From contig CAJUDT010000042.1 in NCBI GenBank assembly GCA_910585415.1, positions 1-20,280 of the forward strand: a stretch of DNA of 20,280 nt, in the 5' to 3' direction. This document shows, piece after piece, positions 7,020 to 14,684 of this stretch. Every line of letters begins with the position of its first letter. Within the stretch, counting starts at the first letter, position 1. Position numbers and translations under genes: made by a program. This DNA is from an uncultured Flavonifractor sp. (GTDB lineage Bacteria; Bacillota; Clostridia; Oscillospirales; Oscillospiraceae). The notes under the pieces were generated by a model. It made no database searches. It saw only the letters and a program-made list of their open reading frames with translations, and was not told where the DNA came from.

Positions 7020-7652
7020 TCACGACGTCTCCGCGCTTCCTGCCACCTTGGGCACCGGCACGGTCTCGCCGAACGCGGCGTACCCCTCATCCTCCGGCCA
7101 GGCGGAGTACAGGAACGCCATTCGTCCCACGCCCCGCTCGTCCAGCCAAGGGGATTCCCCGGCGGAGTCCATCAAGGTTTCGCCGTGGGCCCGGATAGGA
7201 TAGGTGTAGGCGCCCAGCTCTACAGCGGCCTGGTCGGTGCTGTTGACCTTGGACCCCTTGCCAAGCTCCACACCGTATACCCAGGTCTTGACAACACTGT
7301 CAATGCCGTCCTCATCCATCTCAAGATGTTCGTAGTAGAGCGCGCCCCGCAGGTAACGGGTCACGTTGCCGGTCACCAGACCGTTGGCCCCCTCAATGGC
7401 GGTGCCGCCCGCCTTTTCCACCGCCACGTCCTGGGCCGTGGTGCCAATTTCACCCTCATAACCGGTGTCGCTGGGGATACGGCACACCAACCGGTTGTCG
7501 GCATACTGTTCCGTAGCGCTCACCTGGGCGTTTAGGCTGATACTCTTGGCATAGAGCATCCGAAAGGGAGTTTCGTATGCTCCCGCCGCCTTGGGGGCAA
7601 ATTTCATGTTGCTGACGCCGTGGTAGGCGGCGGCTTTTTTTCTCTCAGGCAT
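7020..7652 (-). CDS. Major tail tube protein (phi13-like family)
   Basis: This 210-residue protein is the likely tail tube subunit. Features that fit are the N-terminal segment AAYHGVSNMKFAPK, the segment TWVYGVELGKGSKV, a repeated beta-strand pattern, and the end AFLYSAWPEDEGYAAF. Its place directly after the tail terminator and before the chaperone agrees. Two in-frame ATGs exist at 7661 and 7652. AAAGG abuts the first but is well spaced from the second, so I take 7652. Its start overlaps the end of the upstream gene by 8 bases. Confidence 0.85.
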   Translation of the reverse strand: MPERKKAAAYHGVSNMKFAPKAAGAYETPFRMLYAKSISLNAQVSATEQYADNRLVCRIPSDTGYEGEIGTTAQDVAVEKAGGTAIEGANGLVTGNVTRYLRGALYYEHLEMDEDGIDSVVKTWVYGVELGKGSKVNSTDQAAVELGAYTYPIRAHGETLMDSAGESPWLDERGVGRMAFLYSAWPEDEGYAAFGETVPVPKVAGSAETS

Positions 7653-8010
7653 TTTGCTCATCCTTTCTTAAATCACAGATTGCCGGGACCTTCTCCAGCT
7701 TCTGGCACTCAAAAACCCAATGTTGCCCATTGTCGTTTCCCGCGTCAATTACCTCCGGCCAAGTAAATCCCCCGGCAGTCAGCGCGGACAAAATCTCCCG
7801 CCTCAGTCTAAGCCCGTTTTCCGGCAGCGGCAAAAACAAATGCACCTGTACCAGAGCTTTATAATATATGGGCGCATTATCGGCGAACTGCCAGGGAAGC
7901 AGGTCATATTGAAACGTAATAACCCGTTCCCGGCTCCGGGAATCCACCCCCGGCGCCACCGGCAGGCCCAGGGGCTCCAAGGCGCTCCGCAGCTTCTCAT
8001 TGAGCGTCAC
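7645..8010 (-). CDS. Tail terminator / tail completion protein (by position)
   Basis: This 121-residue protein has alternating strands and one helix, as in small tail terminator proteins (N-terminal helix NEKLRSALEPLGLP, then ERVITFQYDLLPWQF and ALVQVHLFLPLPENG). These cap the tail tube and join it to the neck. It lies between the head-closure adaptor and the major tail protein, where this protein is expected. GTG 8010 overlaps the TGA of the upstream gene (GTGA). The family name is inferred from position, length and fold pattern rather than from a clear motif. Confidence 0.65.
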   Translation of the reverse strand: MTLNEKLRSALEPLGLPVAPGVDSRSRERVITFQYDLLPWQFADNAPIYYKALVQVHLFLPLPENGLRLRREILSALTAGGFTWPEVIDAGNDNGQHWVFECQKLEKVPAICDLRKDEQNA

Positions 8011-8381
8011 GCTTTCGCCGCCTTCCTCTGAACCTTGACCTCAAGCCAAGTGTGCCGGTCCTCCACATCGTTCACAGAGATAACCTCATAGGGCCTGGGG
8101 TCCCGGCCCCGGTAGATGACACAGGTGGTGGTAATCCTGTCCGTGTATCGAAGGGTGAGCGTAGCCGGCTCCGTAACCCCCGCCTGCCGGGCCTCATAAA
8201 TTTCCCTGCCCCAGGCATTGACCCACCGGCACCACCGCCCGTTCCCCTCGCCGAACACGTTCACCCGTTCGTCCAGGGGATAGCCGCTGCCGTCCAACCG
8301 TTCCTCCCCATGCCCATCCAAAGGGCGGTCAAAGACATAAATCCGCGTTCTCAGCTCCCCGGCGCTGGCCTGTCTCGCCAT
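8007..8381 (-). CDS. Phage head-tail adaptor / head closure protein
   Basis: This 124-residue protein fits the SPP1 gp16-like head closure family: a beta-rich small protein starting with GELRTRIYVFDR and carrying RWVNAWGREIYEARQAG, ATLTLRYTDRI and a late YEVISVNDVEDRHTWLEV stretch typical of the family. It would close the portal channel and link the connector to the tail. Its ATG shares one base with the TAA of the connector gene, and its stop overlaps the next GTG, so all three are probably translated in a coupled way. Confidence 0.85.
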   Translation of the reverse strand: MARQASAGELRTRIYVFDRPLDGHGEERLDGSGYPLDERVNVFGEGNGRWCRWVNAWGREIYEARQAGVTEPATLTLRYTDRITTTCVIYRGRDPRPYEVISVNDVEDRHTWLEVKVQRKAAKA

Positions 8382-8689
8382 TATGTCACCTCATTTCTGG
8401 TCAGCTTCAGCTGATTGAGCATCCGCCGGAACACCGGGTTTTCTGCCGCCTGTCCGGTGTTCAGCAGGGCCTCCCGGCGGTCGTAGGCGTCCAGAACCAG
8501 GTAATTGACGCACAAATCATACTGCGCCCGCCGGGGGGAGCCCTCTGGGGGCTCGGCCACCCCGGCGGCGGAGAGGTACCCTGCCGCGCTGTCAAAGAGC
8601 AGCTCCAGCACCTCCCGTTCCCACCCGTCCGCCTCTTCTATCCGGCAGTAGGCCAGCAGCCCCGCCAACCGCGCCTCGCTCAGAGCCAT
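8381..8689 (-). CDS. Head-tail connector protein (gp6-like)
   Basis: This 102-residue, mostly helical protein resembles the HK97 gp6/SPP1 gp15-like connector family, which forms a ring under the portal: LAYCRIEEADGWEREVLELLFDSAAGYLS, then YDLCVNYLVLDAYDRRE and a C-terminal segment FRRMLNQLKL. The frame is open much further upstream inside the capsid gene, but that extension is a shadow. ATG 8689 lies just past the capsid stop (8692), which suggests coupled translation. Function is inferred from family pattern and position. Confidence 0.85.
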   Translation of the reverse strand: MALSEARLAGLLAYCRIEEADGWEREVLELLFDSAAGYLSAAGVAEPPEGSPRRAQYDLCVNYLVLDAYDRREALLNTGQAAENPVFRRMLNQLKLTRNEVT

Positions 8690-8691
8690 AC

Positions 8692-9912
8692 TCAGCCGCC
8701 AGCGGCCAGCGCAGCCTGAAACCCGGCGGCGGGGTCCATCTCCACCGCGTCCAGGCGGCAGATAGCCCGCAGCTCCATGCTGTCGGTGGCCCAGGCGTCG
8801 CCGCCCACGTCGGTGGTGGCCAGCTCGATACCCTTCCGCACGAACAGGGTCCCCAGGGCCTTGAAATTGCCCACATACAGGGGGATGCTCCCCTCTCCGC
8901 CGGGAAGCTCCGTGTCGTCGCCATACACCACCTGCCGTCCCCGGTAGCGCAGCACCTGGGGGTCGGCGGGGTTGGGGACCAGCAGAGGCCGGCCGTTCTT
9001 GTCCTCCCAGCCGTCCATTTCCGCGTAACCGCTCTGGTTGGTCAGCAGGACGGCCCGGCGGCTGTGGGCGGTGTTGAGCTTGGCGATCAGGGCCTTGCGC
9101 AGCAGCTTGTCCTCCTGCCCGGCGGTCAGGGCGGCGGAGGCCAGCCCCTCCAGAAACGCCAGCAGCAGACTGTTCTTGGTCAGGATGTATTTGGGCGCAA
9201 ACCACGCCGCCGCGTAGGCCAGCAGCCCCGCCGCGTTGTCCTCCAGCAGCTCGTTGGAAATCGGCAGGCGCTCGGCATACTTCTCCACCGCGTAATCCAC
9301 CCGCCGGAATTTGGGCTGGTCCTCCTTGCCGATGGTCCCCATCTCCGCCACCTTGGGGAGCTTTTTGGGAAGGCCGTCCTCCACCACCCGCCAGCCGCTC
9401 AGGGTGGTCACCGTCTCCACGGTAAACAGGGCGGACAGGTCCAGATAGTCCTTTTCCAGGCGGCGGATTTGATGGTCAAAGTCAATGGGGGCCAAAAATC
9501 CGCCGTCGGCCCCGGCGGGGGTCCCGCCGCTCTCGGTGAGGGCCTTATACAGGGGGGCAAGGTCCTCCACCCCGGCGCACTTTTTCACCTGAGCGCCCCG
9601 GCGCATGGCCTTGGCAAAGGCCCGGGCATACTCTCCGCTGGCCCGCAGCTCATCCACCGCCGCCGTTTTCCGGGCCTCATCCTTCTGCCGCGCCTGGGCG
9701 GCGGCCAGGGCCTTGAGGCCCCCCTCGCCGTCCTCGAACCGGCCTTCCTCGGCCAGCTGCTTTTCGGCGGCGTTGATTTCCCCATTGAGCTGGTCGATTT
9801 CCGCCATTTTGGCCCCGTGGCCCTCCAGGTCCTTCTTGGCCAGCAGCCCCTTGCCTTCCTCCACCAGCTGGGCGCGCTTGTGCTTGAGCTCGTACAATTC
9901 TTCTCTCGTCAT
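8692..9912 (-). CDS. Major capsid protein, HK97 fold
   Basis: This 406-residue protein is the main shell subunit. Residues 1 to about 110 are a charged coiled coil (LYELKHKRAQLVEEGKG and later), which fits the scaffold-like delta domain removed by the prohead protease. The segment SGGTPAGADGGFLAP near residue 130 starts the mature-type shell domain. Later parts (ERLPISNELLEDNAAGL, VLLTNQSGYAEMDGWEDKNG, and GTLFVRKGIELATTDVGG near the end) are typical of HK97-type capsids. The start at ATG 9912 has a GGAGGT ribosome binding site 5 bases before it. The protease gene lies upstream, but a plus-strand cassette is inserted between them. Confidence 0.95.
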   Translation of the reverse strand: MTREELYELKHKRAQLVEEGKGLLAKKDLEGHGAKMAEIDQLNGEINAAEKQLAEEGRFEDGEGGLKALAAAQARQKDEARKTAAVDELRASGEYARAFAKAMRRGAQVKKCAGVEDLAPLYKALTESGGTPAGADGGFLAPIDFDHQIRRLEKDYLDLSALFTVETVTTLSGWRVVEDGLPKKLPKVAEMGTIGKEDQPKFRRVDYAVEKYAERLPISNELLEDNAAGLLAYAAAWFAPKYILTKNSLLLAFLEGLASAALTAGQEDKLLRKALIAKLNTAHSRRAVLLTNQSGYAEMDGWEDKNGRPLLVPNPADPQVLRYRGRQVVYGDDTELPGGEGSIPLYVGNFKALGTLFVRKGIELATTDVGGDAWATDSMELRAICRLDAVEMDPAAGFQAALAAGG

Positions 9913-9941
9913 GGGATACCTCCAATATTTGATTGATGTCC

Positions 9942-9971
9942 TTGCCCTTCCTTCCGGTTCTGTGTTATAAT
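9942..9971 (+). promoter_or_regulatory. Sigma-70-type promoter of the 47-residue gene
   Basis: TTGCCC (9942-9947), an 18-base spacer and a perfect TATAAT (9966-9971) face the small plus-strand gene. This resembles the HTH cassette promoter (TTGCTA, 17, TATAAT). Confidence 0.65.
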
Positions 9972-10010
9972 GGGGGAAACCACCACGCGGATAAACCAGG
10001 AGGAAAGGAA

Positions 10011-10154
10011 ATGGATATCGTTATGACAGACAAACAGTTTAAGACGATTTTGGAAATGGTGGACATGATACTGGACGGGTGCAAGGACCTGGACGAGGCC
10101 AAGCGCAAGGTCCAAAAGCTCATTGAAAACCAGGGCGGAAAAAAAGAGGATTAG
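10011..10154 (+). CDS. Small 47-residue moron-like protein, function unknown
   Basis: ATG 10011 follows a strong AGGAGG with good spacing; the frame is open upstream to 9933 but runs through the promoter, so the short form is chosen. The product (MTDKQFKTILEMVDMIL, then CKDLDEAKRKVQKLIENQ) looks like two amphipathic helices, with no membrane segment and no known domain. It is antisense to the late operon, sits between the protease and capsid genes, and has its own promoter and terminator. It can therefore be expressed in the lysogen, when late genes are silent. It could be a host-modifying or superinfection protein, but nothing in the sequence proves that. Confidence 0.75.
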   Translation: MDIVMTDKQFKTILEMVDMILDGCKDLDEAKRKVQKLIENQGGKKED

Positions 10155-10160
10155 GCGGAG

Positions 10161-10185
10161 CCGGGGAGTAAATCCCCGGTTTTTT
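10161..10185 (+). terminator. Intrinsic terminator of the 47-residue gene
   Basis: Arms CCGGGGA (10161-10167) and TCCCCGG (10173-10179) enclose GTAAA and are followed by TTTTTT. The T-tract overlaps the stop codon of the minus-strand protease gene (10184-10186). It differs from the terminator at 6041-6070 by one loop base and the outermost stem pair. Confidence 0.9.
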
Positions 10186-10855
10186 ATGTGCCGTACCGCT
10201 TTTCCTCCAGGGCCTGCCGGGCCTGGGCCAGACAGAGCGCCTCTTCCTCCATGGCGGGTCCCTGTTCGCCGCCGTACTCCTTGACCACCCCGGCTTTCGG
10301 CTGGGCGGGCACGGCCACAAAGGACACCTCATAGGCGTCTCTGGCCCCGTCCAGGTCCACATGACACGTCTGCCCGCCGTAGACCGCCCCAGGCCGGTGG
10401 GGACAGCTGGTTTTGCCCTTGTCCGCCCCGCAGATAGAGCACAGGGCCCGCTCCACCGCGCAGCCCACGGAGACCTCCCGCAGAATCCCGCCCTCAATGG
10501 CGGCAATGACGGCTTCCGTCTCCCCGGTGCGGAGCATGTAGGCCCGCAGCACCAGCCGGTGGACGCCCTTTTCTTCCTCCACCGCCCCAGCGTACACCCG
10601 CGCGGTCTGCCCCTTGGCGCTCCACTGGTGGTCCATGAGCACCGTCCGGCCCACAAACCGCTCCGCCAGCCCCTCCAGCGCGGCCAGAGTAAACCGCTCA
10701 TGGTCCCGGTCCACCTGGTCGTCGCAGGCGGCCAGCCGGAAGGCAAACACCTCTTCCGCCTTCAATTCCCGCAAAGCCTGCCGGTTGATAAGCTCCAAAT
10801 CCCCCGCAGTCTCCGCCTGCTTGCACACATAGGCGGCTTTTCGGATTTCATTCAC
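10184..10855 (-). CDS. Prohead serine protease (HK97-type) with Cys/His insertion
   Basis: This 223-residue protein would cleave the capsid scaffold domain during head maturation. Herpesvirus-assemblin/HK97-type features are visible: the catalytic His in VLMDHQWS (about H76), the catalytic Ser in LREVSVGC (about S129), and the late strand AYEVSFVAVPAQP. Between them lies an insertion with C139-x2-C142, C151-x-H153 and C164-H165, which looks like a small zinc-binding knuckle. The start is GTG 10855 with GGGAGGTGA 6 bases before it. It lies between the portal and capsid genes as usual, apart from the inserted antisense cassette. Confidence 0.85.
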   Translation of the reverse strand: MNEIRKAAYVCKQAETAGDLELINRQALRELKAEEVFAFRLAACDDQVDRDHERFTLAALEGLAERFVGRTVLMDHQWSAKGQTARVYAGAVEEEKGVHRLVLRAYMLRTGETEAVIAAIEGGILREVSVGCAVERALCSICGADKGKTSCPHRPGAVYGGQTCHVDLDGARDAYEVSFVAVPAQPKAGVVKEYGGEQGPAMEEEALCLAQARQALEEKRYGT

Positions 10856-10888
10856 GTTCTCTCACCTCCCATAAGAAAAAATTCCGAT

Positions 10889-12154
10889 TTAAGGCACGGC
10901 AGCCCGCTGGGCGCTCAACTCCCCCCAAGTCTCCAGGGGTCCATAATTCCAGCTGGCGTACCGGCCGCCGCCGCCGGGGACGTTGGGCAAATCCTCCAGG
11001 GCCCGGATATCGTCCACACTGTAGGCCCCCACCTCCCGCAGGGCCTTATACCACGCGGCCTGGGCGGCGGTGTCCCCCCGCAGGAACACCTTCATTTCCC
11101 GCTTGACCCGCTCTCCCCGGGCCCGCTCGAAGGGGAGCAGGAGCTTCCCTGTGTCCTCCTGCTCTCTGGGGGTCACGTCGGGCTGAAGGGTGTACTTGAC
11201 AAATTCAATGCTGTTCTGCTCGTTGGAGTCATAGCTCTGCTTCCCGGCATAGACCAGATGCAGGGGCACCCCAAAGAACCGGCACACATCGGCCACCCGG
11301 ATTTCTTTGCTCTCCACGAACTGCACATCGGCATTGTTCATGGCAATGGGCTGGTATTTCAGCCCCAGGTCCAGCACGGCCACCCGGAAGCGCTTCCCCG
11401 GCCCGCTGTGGACGGACTCCCACTCCTGCCGGAGAAAGTCCTTCTGCCGGACGGTCCGGGTGCTCCCGTCGGGGAGGGTGACGGTGGTATCCCCATTCAG
11501 GTCCGCCTCCGCCGTCAGCACCCCGGAGGGCCGTCCGCCGTTGGCGTACACGTCGGTTTCATACTCCTGTGCGGCCTGGGCGGCGCGAATGGTCTGGGCG
11601 GCCCGCCGCAGCACCGAAATGCCCGCAATCCCGTCCTCGGAATACTCCTTATAGTGGAGCACGTCCGCCGGACTCAGCCGGGTAAGCTGGCCGGTGTTGG
11701 GGTGGAAAAACAGGTACCACAGCCGCCCCGCCTGGTCCAGATAGGGGGTCACACAGTCCGGCGGCAGGGGGATAAGCTCCACCGGTCCGGCGCTGGCGGG
11801 GTCCCGGACAATCCAGGCGTAGGCGTTTCCCCGGAGCAGCTTGTGACAGCCCATGAGCTTTTCGTAATCAAAGCGGGTCATCGCCTCATTGGGCCGTCCC
11901 CAGAGCACCCGGCCCAGCCGGTGCCCGGTCAGCCGCTCCTTGGAGTTCTCGTTCATGACATACACCGGGAGCACCGCCGCCGAGGCGGAGCGCAGCTCCA
12001 CACAGCGGTTGACGGTGGAAATTTTCATAGCCCCCTCCCGGCTGAGGGTACTCTCATCCCCCACGGTCCACCCCTGGGGGGAGGACAGGGAGAGGGGGCC
12101 CATCACCCGCCCCGCCGCCCGCGGGGCCTTACGGATACCCCGGTCAAAAATCAA
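10889..12154 (-). CDS. Phage portal protein (HK97 family)
   Basis: This 421-residue protein forms the dodecameric portal through which DNA enters and leaves the head. Typical features are the early segment STVNRCVELRSASAAVLP, then KLMGCHKLLRGNAYAWIVR, ELIPLPPDCVTPY, the LHYKEYSEDGIAGISVLRRA segment (the portal H-x-k...G.SPl-like motif) and, further on, EIRVADVCRFFGVPLHLV and SIEFVKYTLQPDV. The first codon is TTG 12154, which overlaps the TGA of the small membrane protein gene by two bases. A later start is possible but would remove only a poorly conserved N-terminus. Confidence 0.95.
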   Translation of the reverse strand: MIFDRGIRKAPRAAGRVMGPLSLSSPQGWTVGDESTLSREGAMKISTVNRCVELRSASAAVLPVYVMNENSKERLTGHRLGRVLWGRPNEAMTRFDYEKLMGCHKLLRGNAYAWIVRDPASAGPVELIPLPPDCVTPYLDQAGRLWYLFFHPNTGQLTRLSPADVLHYKEYSEDGIAGISVLRRAAQTIRAAQAAQEYETDVYANGGRPSGVLTAEADLNGDTTVTLPDGSTRTVRQKDFLRQEWESVHSGPGKRFRVAVLDLGLKYQPIAMNNADVQFVESKEIRVADVCRFFGVPLHLVYAGKQSYDSNEQNSIEFVKYTLQPDVTPREQEDTGKLLLPFERARGERVKREMKVFLRGDTAAQAAWYKALREVGAYSVDDIRALEDLPNVPGGGGRYASWNYGPLETWGELSAQRAAVP

Positions 12155-12330
12155 GGCTTCTCACCCCCCTTTGCCGCCAGCCAGCCCCCCAATATGCACA
12201 GCACACCGGCGGCCAGCAGTCCGGCGGGCAGATAAATCAGCCCTGCCCCCACGGCGCACAGCACCCCGCCGCTGACCAGAAGCACATCCGCCGCCAACCC
12301 CCTCCAGGGGGTATTTTCTTTGTCCCTCAT
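12151..12330 (-). CDS. Small two-helix membrane protein between terminase and portal
   Basis: This 59-residue gene starts at ATG 12330 with AAGGAGG a few bases upstream and ends in TGA at 12151, overlapping the portal TTG. After a short charged N-terminus (MRDKENTPWRG), residues about 12-33 and 35-54 are hydrophobic (Leu/Ala/Gly/Val), giving two predicted membrane helices, and the tail AAKGGEKP is basic. Small membrane proteins are often found at this place in Clostridia phages, but I know of no established role. A holin-like function is conceivable from size alone; position away from any lysis gene argues against it. Confidence 0.75.
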   Translation of the reverse strand: MRDKENTPWRGLAADVLLVSGGVLCAVGAGLIYLPAGLLAAGVLCILGGWLAAKGGEKP

Positions 12331-12385
12331 CGGTTCCTCCTTACCAAACGTGGCGTAAAGCCCCTGCCTTTCGCCGTGGGGAGCG

Positions 12386-14185
12386 TCAAAGGCTAAACCG
12401 CCCGCTTTCCAATGCCTCCCGCAGGTCCCGCCCCGCGCCTTCCCGGTTCATGGCCGTGGCCATCGCGATAATCCAGGCGACGGGAACGTCAATTCTCCCA
12501 ACGCTCCGGTTCTTCATGGGCTTGATGTTCTCATTTCCGTCCACGGAACAGCGGACGTTTCCAAAGCTCCACCGGGCGCAGGTGTTGTGCTCATGGAGCA
12601 TCTCCCGGGCCCGCAGCAGCCGCTCCAGCTTCTTCATGGCCGGGGAGAGGGTGAGCATATTCTGAGGGATGGTGAGCACATCCAGCCCCTTCCTCCCGCC
12701 CCCAGGCTCCATCAGCCTGCTGGTCAAGGTCCAGGCCATGGCCGGGTCTACCCCCAGGGCGCGGATATCGAACCTCTTTGCCGCCTCCCAGACCACGGCC
12801 TCCACCCGGCTGTAGTCCACGATATCCCCGGCGCACAGCTCCAGAAACCCCGCTCTGGCCCAGTCCCGATAGGGCACGCCGTCCCGCCGCTCGGCCTCCA
12901 GCACCCCGTCCTCCGGCCTCCAGGCCCAGAAGAGCGCCGCCCAATGCTCCAACCCCTCCTGGGGTGGGAACACCAGCACCAGGGCCGTCAGGTCGGTGCT
13001 CTTGGACAAATCCAGCCCCCCAAAGCACCGCTTCCCCCCCAGGGCCTCCCGGACGGCCTCTTTCCGCTCCAGCACGTTGAGCCCCTTCCATTCAGGCCGG
13101 TTCCATTGGGTCTTGTCGTACACGGTCAGGGGGACCCACCCCACGCTTTTGACGGCAATCCACTGGTTGAGCCGTAACCACCGAAAGGTCCGTTCTGCGG
13201 CCTCACTCTGGCGGGCGGCCCGGGCCTCCGCCCGGAACTGCCGGATACCGATGGTCACGCCATAGCCCGGATTGCACCTGCGCCAGAGGTCCTCATCCTC
13301 TATATCCAGCTCCGCCGCCCGGTCCGGGTCGTCCCCGGTCAGCACGCCGATACCGTACATAATGGGCAGCCATTGGGAATCGTCTGTGTCGGTCTCCCGC
13401 TCCGGCCTCCCCGCCCGCCAGGCCAGAAGCCTGCGGCATTTCTCATGAATCTCCCAACCGATGGACTTCCGGTCCGGGTCGTCCCCGGCGGTGGTGAGGA
13501 CGATAACCGCCTGCTGCCGCCGGGCCGCGTCGGTGCCCGCGGTGAGCACATCCCACAGCCGCCTGTTTTTCTGGGCGTGGAGCTCGTCAATGAGAATCGC
13601 GGAGAAGGAATACCCGTGCTTGGTCTCCGCGTCGCTGGAATACACCTTGAGCACCCCGCCCAGGCGGGTATGAATTTCCCTCCTGCTGTCCACCGCCCAG
13701 GCCAGCGGCGCACCCTCCGGCCAGCCCAGGCAGGTATGCTCCACCATATACTTGGCGGCCTGATAGATGATATCCGCATTATTTTTATCTGCGGCAAAGA
13801 CCCCCACCTGGGCCCTGTTCTCCCCGTCATAGAGCAGGTGATACAGCCCCAGCCCGGCGGCAAATTCGCTCTTACCGTTCTTCTTGGGCAGCTCATCGTA
13901 AAGAAACCGGCGATATCTCACCCACCGCCCGTCCGCATCCTGGACCCGCACCCCATAAAAGAGCCGAATGGCCTCTTCTTCCCAAGGGAGCAGCTGAAAG
14001 GGCCTGCCCGCCCACTGGTTCTGTCCAAAGCACAGCAGGCCAAAGAAATCCCGCACATCCTGGACGGCCTGCTCATCGAACCGCAGCACGCTCCCATCCC
14101 CCGGCTCCGGCACAGTCACGCCCGGCGCCAACTCCACCTGTTCCGGCAGGCGCACACCGCTTCCCAATTCCACCTGTTCAGGCAC
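12386..14185 (-). CDS. Terminase large subunit
   Basis: This 599-residue packaging motor has an N-terminal ATPase with a Walker A-type LPKKNGKS (about residues 99-106), Walker B ILIDE (197-201) and a coupling motif VLTTAGDDPD. The C-terminal RNase H-like nuclease shows acidic residues at about D392 (GGLDLSKSTDLTAL), D480 (LGVDPAMAW) and D566 (GRIDVPVAW). Length is normal for the family. The start is GTG 14185, overlapping the small subunit gene by 8 bases, with GGGAGCGG upstream. Residues 2-25 are two tandem copies of a 12-residue unit PEQVELxxGVxx, which is unusual and probably not essential. The protein would pair with the small subunit and HNH protein in cutting and packaging DNA. Confidence 0.97.
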   Translation of the reverse strand: MPEQVELGSGVRLPEQVELAPGVTVPEPGDGSVLRFDEQAVQDVRDFFGLLCFGQNQWAGRPFQLLPWEEEAIRLFYGVRVQDADGRWVRYRRFLYDELPKKNGKSEFAAGLGLYHLLYDGENRAQVGVFAADKNNADIIYQAAKYMVEHTCLGWPEGAPLAWAVDSRREIHTRLGGVLKVYSSDAETKHGYSFSAILIDELHAQKNRRLWDVLTAGTDAARRQQAVIVLTTAGDDPDRKSIGWEIHEKCRRLLAWRAGRPERETDTDDSQWLPIMYGIGVLTGDDPDRAAELDIEDEDLWRRCNPGYGVTIGIRQFRAEARAARQSEAAERTFRWLRLNQWIAVKSVGWVPLTVYDKTQWNRPEWKGLNVLERKEAVREALGGKRCFGGLDLSKSTDLTALVLVFPPQEGLEHWAALFWAWRPEDGVLEAERRDGVPYRDWARAGFLELCAGDIVDYSRVEAVVWEAAKRFDIRALGVDPAMAWTLTSRLMEPGGGRKGLDVLTIPQNMLTLSPAMKKLERLLRAREMLHEHNTCARWSFGNVRCSVDGNENIKPMKNRSVGRIDVPVAWIIAMATAMNREGAGRDLREALESGRFSL

Positions 14186-14684
14186 GTTCCATCCGCTCCC
14201 TCAGCAGAGTCTCCAGGGGATTTTCCTCCATCTGAGCCCCCTCCGGCAGCACCAACCGGCACCGGCTGGTGACGGTGAGCCCCAAATCAGCGGCCGCTCT
14301 CTGGCACTGCTTAAAAAACCGGTCCTGAATCCGGCTGGCTGACTCCAGCCGCTCCAGGTCCACCGTCCGCTGTCCATCCTCCCCCGCGCCGCCCCGCTGG
14401 ACCTCCAGCACGTCCATGGTGGCCTCCAGCCAGCTCCTTCGCGCCAGCAGGTACCGGGCCAGGGCGTCCCCGTCCAGAACGGTAAACAGCCCGCAGTCCC
14501 GCAGCTTTTTTCCCAATTCCGTGAACGCCTCCCGGTCCCCGTCGGGGAGGTATCCGGGGGCGCGGATTTGTCTGGGGACCTCCGGCCGGGCCTCCCCGGC
14601 GGCGCGGCGGGCCTTTTCGGCTTTGGTGAGGTGCTTGCGGCCCTTGCCCTCCAGCACCTCCAGGCGTTGTCTGGGACCTGGCAT
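14178..14684 (-). CDS. Terminase small subunit, P27 family
   Basis: This 168-residue protein would recognise phage DNA and load the large subunit. P27-like features are a basic N-terminus (MPGPRQRLEVLEGKGRKHLT), then the PxxxRAPGYLPDGDREAF region followed by a helical core (LFTVLDGDALARYLLARRSW) and the RFFKQCQRAAADLGLTVTSR segment. ATG 14684 is preceded by AAAGGAG with good spacing; the frame is open to 14936 but that part is repeat-like non-coding DNA. The gene overlaps the large subunit gene. Confidence 0.9.
   Translation of the reverse strand: MPGPRQRLEVLEGKGRKHLTKAEKARRAAGEARPEVPRQIRAPGYLPDGDREAFTELGKKLRDCGLFTVLDGDALARYLLARRSWLEATMDVLEVQRGGAGEDGQRTVDLERLESASRIQDRFFKQCQRAAADLGLTVTSRCRLVLPEGAQMEENPLETLLRERMERA

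Noticed and set aside
6494..7090. Longer start for the tail chaperone at 7090
   Set aside because: The added 29 residues are Arg-rich and lie inside the major tail gene.
8690..9205. Long N-terminal extension of the connector frame
   Set aside because: It overlaps the conserved capsid gene; the ATG at 8689 directly after the capsid stop gives the normal family length.
10361..12235. 624-residue plus-strand frame over protease, portal and small membrane genes
   Set aside because: It is Pro/Gly/His-rich shadow translation opposite three well-supported genes.
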